In this document: positions 32,509 through 37,256 of the stretch, one piece after another
Layout of the letters: each line of letters starts with the position of its first letter
Numbering within the stretch: position 1 is the stretch's first letter
Assembly (NCBI GenBank): GCA_034430515.1
Contig: DAOUEP010000016.1
Location: forward strand, 1 to 37,256
Source of the DNA: DAOUEH01 sp034430515
GTDB lineage: Bacteria > Chloroflexota > Dehalococcoidia > Dehalococcoidales > RBG-16-60-22
DNA: 37,256 nucleotides
Reading direction: 5' to 3'
Notes under the pieces: generated by a model
Seen by the model: the letters and a program-made list of their open reading frames with translations, nothing else
Database searches by the model: none
What the model was told of the DNA's origin: nothing
Made by a program: the position numbers and the translations under genes

Positions 32509-32892
32509 CTAGTACGCTTTGTTAATCAGAATTAAGGCCATCACCGTGCCCGGATAATCGTTTTTCATATCAAAACAGACGCTGTCCTGGGCACGCTGGG
32601 TGTCTCTGGGCAGGCACTTTATCGCGGATGCCTTTTTGCCGGTCAGTGCCCTGGTCCGGGCCTTTTCCACCCAGATTTTTCTGGTAGCCACCCAGAAATA
32701 GTCCCTGTCTTCCTTGTGCACCCAGGCAAAAACGCCCTTCTCTTCCTGAACGTCGGACTTGAACTTGTTCAGGTTATAGGTACGCCCGCTTGCCTTGGAG
32801 TAATAGCAGCCGATGTCCCCGGCGAGCCTTTTGATAAAACTCTCATCCTGCTCGCCGAATTCCATGGTTCGTCTTGGTTGTTTGACTATCAT
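32509..32892 (-). CDS. hypothetical protein (127 aa)
   Basis: Not recognised. 127 residues, basic, soluble. Landmarks: an N-terminal MEFGEQDESFIKRLAGD helix, SGRTYNLNKFKSD, the aromatic stretch KEDRDYFWVATRKIWVEK, a Lys/Arg-rich centre, and a hydrophobic C-terminal strand (GTVMALILINKAY). The two cysteines (IKCLPR, SVCFDMK) are not in a motif. ATG 32892 has AAAGGAG six bases upstream and the gene ends in its own terminator, so it is a genuine single-gene unit. A nucleic-acid-binding role is possible from charge alone; no claim is made. Confidence 0.75.
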   Translation of the reverse strand: MIVKQPRRTMEFGEQDESFIKRLAGDIGCYYSKASGRTYNLNKFKSDVQEEKGVFAWVHKEDRDYFWVATRKIWVEKARTRALTGKKASAIKCLPRDTQRAQDSVCFDMKNDYPGTVMALILINKAY

Positions 32893-33033
32893 AGACGGCT
32901 CCTTTGGGGTGAATCATGATTTTCCGGGATGCGCACAAGCCGGCCCGGCATCGAAGGCAACAGCGGCCTCGTTAGAAGGATATCGGGGGGGAAATTGTCC
33001 GAAGAACTCATCGGATGACCTTTTCTCGCACCG

Positions 33034-33356
33034 ATTTAGTTAGAGTTCGGGTCATCCAATACTTGATGTGAATCTAAGGGTATTTCAAGAAAGCTGTATT
33101 AACCTAAACAGGAACTATATACTAATGATATAACAAAAAGGGCCTTTTAGCAAATGTCCATGTTTCCCACCGATGGCTTTTAGCCGCCGCCGGGCCCCCG
33201 GATTTTGGCTAACGCCTCGAAATTGGAGGTTGCCATTGCAGAAACCGCATTTATATGGTATAATTATGCTGAGTTTAAGTTTAGGTTGTAACCAGCTTCT
33301 CAGAAGCTATTCACTAGATTCTTCTTAACACTGGGTGACCCGAACTCTAACTAAAT
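33034..33356. repeat. element bounded by perfect 21-bp inverted repeats
   Basis: The 21 bases at 33034-33054 (beginning ATTTAGTTAG, ending TTCGGGTCA) recur exactly, inverted, at 33336-33356 (beginning TGACCCGAA, ending CTAACTAAAT). The 323-bp unit contains no ORF but holds the promoter of the downstream cluster. No target-site duplication is visible at its edges. It could be a MITE-like insertion or a long-range regulatory repeat. Confidence 0.7.
33236..33264 (+). promoter_or_regulatory. promoter of the RNA-binding protein cluster
   Basis: TTGCAG (33236-33241), 17 bp, TATAAT (33259-33264), with TGG just before the -10. Predicted start near 33271 leaves a leader of about 107 bases to the ATG at 33378. 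The leader contains hairpin AGCTTC-TCA-GAAGCT (33294-33308) and one arm of the 21-bp repeat. The long leader is reminiscent of cold-shock mRNAs. Confidence 0.65.
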
Positions 33357-33377
33357 GTTAAGAGAGGAGGTCATCCA

Positions 33378-33674
33378 ATGAGTTTTGAGGACAAGTCTAT
33401 CCAATGCTCCGACTGCGGCAATACCTTTACCTTCACTGCCGAGGAACAGGAGCAGTACCAATCCAGAGGCTATACCAACGACCCCAAACGCTGCCCGGAA
33501 TGCCGTCAGGCAAGAAAATCATCGCGCCCTGACAACGGCTACGGAGCCCAGCGCCAGATGTACCCGGCGGTATGCGCTGATTGCGGCAAAGAGACTTCGG
33601 TGCCTTTCGAACCCCGCCAGGGCAGACCGGTCTATTGCAGCGATTGTTTCCGCAAAGTCCGATCCGATAGATAA
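33378..33674 (+). CDS. double zinc-ribbon protein
   Basis: 98 residues with two four-cysteine zinc ribbons: CSDCGNTF ... CPECRQA (about 10-45) and CADCGKET ... CSDCFRK (about 65-92), joined by a Ser/Arg/Asn-rich linker. Small CxxC zinc-ribbon proteins of this type are common in Chloroflexota and related phyla; biochemical function is not established, though nucleic-acid binding is plausible. ATG 33378 has AGGAGG seven bases upstream, with the GGTCATCCAAT repeat covering the spacer and start. First gene of the RNA cluster. Confidence 0.88.
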   Translation: MSFEDKSIQCSDCGNTFTFTAEEQEQYQSRGYTNDPKRCPECRQARKSSRPDNGYGAQRQMYPAVCADCGKETSVPFEPRQGRPVYCSDCFRKVRSDR

Positions 33675-33687
33675 GAGAGGTTGAGTC

Positions 33688-33721
33688 ATGGGTCGCCGGG
33701 CCGGTTGACGACCGGCGACCC
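33688..33721 (+). promoter_or_regulatory. six-codon frame and hairpin ahead of bS21
   Basis: AGAGAGG (33674-33680) is seven bases before ATG at 33688, opening M-G-R-R-A-G-stop (33688-33708). The same bases form a perfect 10-bp hairpin, GGGTCGCCGG (33690-33699) with CCGGCGACCC (33712-33721). The bS21 start follows 16 bases later without a Shine-Dalgarno of its own. This could be a leader peptide or protein-binding leader controlling bS21. Confidence 0.5.
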
Positions 33722-33736
33722 TTGGTAAATCTGAGT

Positions 33737-33925
33737 ATGTCATTACAAGTATCCCTGCACGAAGGTGAATCACAGGAGGCGCTACTGCACCGCTTTCAGC
33801 GGAAGGTGCAGATGAGCGGCATCCTGCGCGAGTATAAGGCCAACCGCTATTTCATATCCAAGGGCGAGGCGTCCCGCATCAGGGCCAAAAAGAACGCCCG
33901 GCGGAAACGGCGGCAGGGATATTGA
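33737..33925 (+). CDS. rpsU: 30S ribosomal protein bS21
   Basis: 62 residues with the bS21 signature: EGESQEALLHRFQRKVQMSG, then ILREYKANRYFISKGEA and a basic tail RAKKNARRKRRQGY. bS21 is a small subunit protein near the anti-Shine-Dalgarno end of 16S rRNA. Start ATG 33737 is set by homology (M-S-L-Q-V); an in-frame TTG at 33722 would add five residues unlike the family. No ribosome-binding site is visible, unlike the neighbours. It lies among RNA-binding genes rather than in the common dnaG/yqeY context. Confidence 0.93.
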   Translation: MSLQVSLHEGESQEALLHRFQRKVQMSGILREYKANRYFISKGEASRIRAKKNARRKRRQGY

Positions 33926-33948
33926 GACTAGCAATGAGGGGGTAAATT

Positions 33949-34296
33949 ATGAAAATCTATGTGGGCAACCTGGCCTTTGATGTTACCGAGGACGAACTGT
34001 CCGCCGAATTCGGCGTCTACGGCAAGGTGGAATCGGTGGCCATTCCCACCGACCGGATTAGCGGAAGGCCCCGGGGTTTCGCCTTCGTGGAAATGCCGGC
34101 GAAATCCGAAGCCGAGGCCGCTATTAGCGGGCTTAACGGTAAATCTTTGAAGGAGCGCACCATCGTCGTCAACGAGTCCCGTCCCCGCACGGAAAACCGG
34201 GGCGGCGGCTCCTACGGCAACCGCAGGGGCGGCAGCGGCGGCGGCTATGGTGGCGGCGGCGGCTATGGCGGCGGCGGCAGGCAGCGAAGATACTAA
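33949..34296 (+). CDS. RRM-type RNA-binding protein with Gly-rich tail
   Basis: 115 residues. One RNA-recognition motif with RNP2 IYVGNL at the N terminus and RNP1 RGFAFVEM near residue 45, followed by a glycine/arginine-rich tail (GGGSYGNRRGG and GGYGGGGG repeats, about 82-115). This layout is that of cyanobacterial and Chloroflexota cold-inducible Rbp proteins, proposed RNA chaperones. GAGGGGG lies six bases before ATG 33949. It follows bS21 by 23 bp. Confidence 0.94.
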   Translation: MKIYVGNLAFDVTEDELSAEFGVYGKVESVAIPTDRISGRPRGFAFVEMPAKSEAEAAISGLNGKSLKERTIVVNESRPRTENRGGGSYGNRRGGSGGGYGGGGGYGGGGRQRRY

Positions 34297-34392
34297 GCGG
34301 CCCGGCGCCTCGAAATCGTATTGGCGACTGCCCCGCGTCCCGGCCGGCTGGCCGTTACGAATCGTGATGACCGTTTTTATCGGAGGGGCACC

Positions 34393-34725
34393 GTGAATAT
34401 CTATGTGGGCAATTTGCCGCTCGAAGTGACCGAGGGCGAACTGCGCCGGGAGTTCGCGGTGTTCGGAGAGGTGATATCCGTAATCATCATGAACGATAAA
34501 TATATCGGCAGCGGCCAGCCGAGGGGTTACGGATATGTCGAAATGGGTTCCAAATCCGAGGGTACCAGTGCCATCGCCAGTATCGAAGGGAAAAGACTGG
34601 GGAACAAGGTTGTTTTTGCCGTTGAAGCCCGGCCGCTCTCCAATAAAAGCGGAGAAAGCATTACCGTTGTCAAAAACAACAGCCGGTACAATAGAAGCAG
34701 AGACAGAAAATATCAGATGATTTGA
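34393..34725 (+). CDS. second RRM-type RNA-binding protein
   Basis: 110 residues from GTG 34393, where GGAGGGG is properly spaced and the protein begins VNIYVGNLPLEV exactly as in the paralogue; the upstream open frame to 34321 is not family-like. RNP2 is IYVGNL, RNP1 is RGYGYVEM. Instead of a Gly-rich tail it has a basic Asn/Arg/Ser tail (NNSRYNRSRDRKY). Probably a duplication of the preceding gene with a diverged tail. The 96-bp gap from the first RRM gene holds nothing recognised. Confidence 0.92.
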   Translation: MNIYVGNLPLEVTEGELRREFAVFGEVISVIIMNDKYIGSGQPRGYGYVEMGSKSEGTSAIASIEGKRLGNKVVFAVEARPLSNKSGESITVVKNNSRYNRSRDRKYQMI

Positions 34726-34754
34726 GCCGACCGTCGTATCGGTTCGGGCTCTTT
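34724..34754 (+). terminator. hairpin between the second RRM gene and the helicase
   Basis: GAGCC-G-ACCG pairs with CGGT-TCG-GGCTC (34724-34751) with a small internal loop, then TTT. It begins within the RRM stop codon. Likely a partial terminator or attenuator reducing helicase transcription. Confidence 0.5.
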
Positions 34755-34777
34755 ACCCGCATTATTCAAGGAGTTTA

Positions 34778-35992
34778 ATGAATTTCGAAGCCTTTAATCT
34801 ACACCCGAGCATCATGGCCGGTGTCCGTGCGCTCGGCTATACCACACCTACACCGATACAGGAGCAAGCCATCCCCCCGATAATGGCGGGGCGCGATTTA
34901 ATCGGCCTGGCCCAGACCGGCACCGGCAAGACGGCCGCTTTCGTGCTGCCGATTTTACAGCACATACGGCAAGAAGCGCGAGGCCTTATCAGGGCCTTAA
35001 TCATCTCACCCACGCGCGAGCTGGCCGAGCAGACCTGCGAGGTCATTAACGGGCTGGGGAGCCAAACCGGGGTGCAGGGCGTCAGCATCTACGGCGGGGT
35101 AAACATCGACCAGCAGATACAAAACCTGCGCGGGCGCCCCGAAATCGTCGTCGCCTGCCCGGGCCGCCTGCTCGACCACCTGTGGAAGGGTACGATAAGC
35201 CTGTCGGAGCTGGATATCCTCGTCATCGACGAGGCCGACCGCATGTTCGATATGGGCTTTCTGCCCGACATTCGCAGTATCCTGAGTTGCATCCTGCATA
35301 AACACCAGACGTTGCTTTTCTCGGCCACCATGCCTCCCGGCATCCGGCGCCTGGTGAATGAAGTCCTGGACAATCCGGTTACCGTGCAAATCGACCGGCA
35401 GCTGCCGGCCAAAACGGTGTCGCACGCCCTTTACCCGGTTGAGCAGCACCTGAAGACATCGCTGCTGAAAGAGATTCTGAACCAGACCGAGACGGATTCG
35501 GTACTGGTCTTCACCCGCACCAAACACCGCGCCGAACGCGTGGCCCAGCAGCTGGTGAGGGCCGGCTACCGGGTGACTTCGCTGCAGGGAAACCTGTCCC
35601 AGAACCAGCGCCAGGTGGCGCTGACGGGCTTCCGCAACGGCTCGATTAAAATCCTGGTGGCGACGGATATCGCCGCCCGCGGCATCGACGTTTTGAGCAT
35701 TTCCCACGTCATCAACTACGATATGCCCGAAAGCACCGACGACTACATCCACCGCATCGGACGCACCGGAAGGGTAAAGAAAAACGGGGACGCGCTGACT
35801 TTCGTGACCGGCGCCGATACGGATAAGATACACGCCCTGGAGCGACTCCTCGACGCGCCCCTGGAGCGCCTGACCCTCAAAGGTTTCGATTACGCCCGGC
35901 CCGCGCCGGAGAGGGAATCACGTCCCGCTCCCCGGTCGCGACGGCCTATCGGTAGAAGGCGGGATACGGGCAGGCGAGTAGCCGTGCGCTAG
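34778..35992 (+). CDS. DEAD-box RNA helicase (RhlE-like)
   Basis: 404 residues. Complete helicase core: Q motif (FNLHPSIMAGVRALGYTTPTP), motif I AQTGTGKT, Ia PTRELAEQ, II DEAD in VIDEADRMFD, III SAT, V ATDIAARGIDV, VI HRIGRTGR. The C-terminal ~35 residues are Arg/Pro-rich (APRSRRPIGRRRDTGRR), as in RhlE/CsdA-like cold-shock helicases that unwind structured RNA. AAGGAG precedes ATG 34778 by four bases. Last gene of the RNA cluster, closed by a strong terminator. Confidence 0.95.
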   Translation: MNFEAFNLHPSIMAGVRALGYTTPTPIQEQAIPPIMAGRDLIGLAQTGTGKTAAFVLPILQHIRQEARGLIRALIISPTRELAEQTCEVINGLGSQTGVQGVSIYGGVNIDQQIQNLRGRPEIVVACPGRLLDHLWKGTISLSELDILVIDEADRMFDMGFLPDIRSILSCILHKHQTLLFSATMPPGIRRLVNEVLDNPVTVQIDRQLPAKTVSHALYPVEQHLKTSLLKEILNQTETDSVLVFTRTKHRAERVAQQLVRAGYRVTSLQGNLSQNQRQVALTGFRNGSIKILVATDIAARGIDVLSISHVINYDMPESTDDYIHRIGRTGRVKKNGDALTFVTGADTDKIHALERLLDAPLERLTLKGFDYARPAPERESRPAPRSRRPIGRRRDTGRRVAVR

Positions 35993-36031
35993 CCCCCCTG
36001 CCGAATACCCCCCGCCACCACCAGGCAAAAA

Positions 36032-36060
36032 AGCCGCCCGAAACAGGCGGCTTTCTCGTT
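36032..36060 (+). terminator. intrinsic terminator after the helicase gene
   Basis: AGCCGCC-CGAAACA-GGCGGCT (36032-36052) followed by TTCTCGTT. An A-run just upstream (CAAAAAAG) provides a T tract on the other strand, so it may serve both the helicase and the convergent recombinase gene. Confidence 0.85.
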
Positions 36061-36085
36061 AGTCGCGCCTGCCGCGACCGTGGCA

Positions 36086-37256
36086 CTATCTATCCAGCCC
36101 CCGGAATTTCCCCGGAGTCTCGTAATATTCTGGTGGAGACGGGGGAGAGTTGGTCTCACGATAACCATTCAAGGGGTGCGTAAGCATTTCTGCAAACAAG
36201 GGAGCGTATTCCGGCTTTGGTTCAACAGTAACCAGAGCATCTCCGTCGATGCTTATTTTGTTAAAAACTTCTTGCACCAAAGACTCTCTTTGCTTGTTCG
36301 TCACTCCAGGATGTTGCCAAAGAGCTGGCATTTCATTTAGTAATTGGGCAGCTCTCTCCATGTTAGGCATTTCGATAGGCGTAGTACCAAGAGTAAGAGC
36401 CTTGATCCGACGTTCCAGGTCGGCCTTTTCGCGCCTGTAGTCACCGTCGGAAATATCACCCCATAAATGCTGTTTACGTAAATTTTCCAGAACTTTGCTT
36501 AACCTGTTGGCTTGATCCTGATTAGCTTTGTTCTCAGTGACACCACCATTCAAGATAACTGCCATAACCCTGGTCTTCCACCCTTTATCCAGATTAACAT
36601 ATGCCAGAACTCGTTCCGCAAATTCTCGGTTCAAGGAATCTACAGACCGTGACTTCGGCATTATATTGCACTGTTTCCCATGTGAGTGGCGCTCATGAAT
36701 TAATCGTAATTTTGTGGTATCTTTGTAATACACAGCCTCGCCATGGTAGGAATTGCCGCAATGATGACATTTCAAAACATGAGAGAAAGGGTAGTCATGA
36801 TTTTCCCTTCGCGGACGGCCTGTGGTCTGATTGGTTCGTTCCTTTTTGATTATCTGACAACGCAGCCATAACTGATGGACATCTTCGGGCACCTTATGGG
36901 AACCATCGATTATCTGTTCATCAGGAAGCCCTTGGTGATAGACTACTTTGCCTTCGTAAAACCGATTACTAAGAATATCCCGGAGATTGTATCCGGTAAA
37001 GAATCTGCCGTTTTGTGTTCTGTAACCATCGGCATTTAGATGATTTGCCACCTCTCTATAGGAATAATCTCCGGTAGCATATTCTTTCAATGCCATGAAT
37101 AAGATCGGTATCGTGGCAGGATCCGGCACTTTATGCTCACGTGTACCTGCTTTTAACTCGCTCTTAAAACCCAATGGGGACGGACCAACATGTAACCCGC
37201 TTTCCGCTTTGCGTACCAGTCCTTCTGTTATATATCGAGATAGATTGCGGCTATAG
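36086..37256 (-). CDS. large serine recombinase, C-terminal part (5' end cut by window)
   Basis: About 389 codons are visible and the frame is open at the window edge, so the catalytic N-terminal resolvase domain lies outside. The first visible residues (YSRNLSRYITEGLVRKAESG, then LHVGPSPLGFK) are the junction that follows a resolvase domain. The 'recombinase' domain is next (MALKEYATGDYSYREVANHL, NGRFFTGYNLRDILSNRFYEG), then a zinc ribbon (CHHCGNSYHG ... KQCN), and a coiled-coil-rich C terminus. Such proteins integrate phages and integrative elements. The region looks less GC-rich than its neighbours, consistent with transfer. No attachment site could be identified. Confidence 0.9.
   Translation of the reverse strand, partial: YSRNLSRYITEGLVRKAESGLHVGPSPLGFKSELKAGTREHKVPDPATIPILFMALKEYATGDYSYREVANHLNADGYRTQNGRFFTGYNLRDILSNRFYEGKVVYHQGLPDEQIIDGSHKVPEDVHQLWLRCQIIKKERTNQTTGRPRRENHDYPFSHVLKCHHCGNSYHGEAVYYKDTTKLRLIHERHSHGKQCNIMPKSRSVDSLNREFAERVLAYVNLDKGWKTRVMAVILNGGVTENKANQDQANRLSKVLENLRKQHLWGDISDGDYRREKADLERRIKALTLGTTPIEMPNMERAAQLLNEMPALWQHPGVTNKQRESLVQEVFNKISIDGDALVTVEPKPEYAPLFAEMLTHPLNGYRETNSPPSPPEYYETPGKFRGLDR

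Larger units (their letters stand above)
32893..33377. other. non-coding region ahead of the RNA-protein cluster
   Basis: 485 bp without a convincing gene. It holds the GGATGACC ... GGTCATCC short repeats (33013-33020 and 33050-33057), a 21-bp inverted repeat (33034-33054 and 33336-33356), a GC-rich hairpin near 33180-33212 (TAGCC ... GGCTA with CCGGG/CCCGG inside), an A/T-rich section and a promoter at 33236-33264. The left 140 bp upstream of the repeat show nothing else I can name. Confidence 0.7.

Noticed and set aside
34201..34290. GGC-rich tandem repeat in the RRM gene as a DNA repeat or CRISPR
   Set aside because: It is in frame and encodes the expected Gly-rich tail of Rbp-type RRM proteins; there is no repeat-spacer order.

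Overview
The window comes from a GC-rich anaerobic bacterium. Cytoplasmic diaphorase modules, two different molybdenum enzymes, oxygen-sensitive Fe-S proteins and a radical SAM aminomutase all point to anaerobic life. The mix, including RRM RNA-binding proteins, a NarX-like two-component pair and many GTG/TTG starts, fits Chloroflexota (Dehalococcoidia-like). That assignment is inferred from gene content only; there is no rRNA, tRNA or phylogenetic marker to confirm it.

Layout. 1-3693 (minus): an operon whose first gene is a DUF134 regulator, followed by two DUF364 proteins, a zinc ribbon, a CoA-binding protein, a small unknown and an Mrp-type ATPase that runs off the left edge; a clear promoter with an overlapping palindrome precedes it. 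3777-7945 (minus): a LysR regulator downstream of a three-gene NADH-diaphorase module (NuoE-, NuoF- and HoxU/NuoG-N-like) with no catalytic subunit in view. 8214-9977 (plus): a response regulator and its histidine kinase. 9983-11799 (minus): two tandem bicupin-like paralogues. 11932-13246 (plus): an MBL-fold hydrolase and a degenerate IscU/NifU-like protein. 13391-18281 (plus): a MOP-type molybdenum hydroxylase with XdhC and a MocA-like nucleotidyltransferase/HD fusion, i.e. enzyme plus cofactor maturation. 18278-22281 (minus): a PNPOx-like flavoprotein, a TrpXYZ/COG2984-type ABC importer and a GNAT.

22384-28497 is the most striking region. A small winged-helix regulator is divergent, across a palindrome-rich double promoter, from an operon of lysine 2,3-aminomutase, two D-Ala-D-Ala-ligase-like ATP-grasp enzymes, a GNAT and a GNAT fused to an acetylpolyamine/histone-deacetylase-type hydrolase. 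The genes overlap or nearly touch. I infer a pathway that makes beta-lysine, joins it by ATP-grasp amide ligation and acetylates/deacetylates the product.

28501-32342 (minus): a pyrogallol-transhydroxylase-like molybdopterin enzyme with an SCP2-like N-terminal domain, and its three-cluster Fe-S partner. 32509-32892 (minus): an orphan unknown. 33034-35992 (plus): a 21-bp inverted repeat enclosing a promoter, then a cold-shock-like RNA cluster (zinc ribbon, ribosomal protein bS21, two RRM proteins, DEAD-box helicase). 36086-37256 (minus): the C-terminal part of a large serine recombinase cut by the window edge, suggesting an adjoining mobile element. No CRISPR array, rRNA or tRNA was seen.
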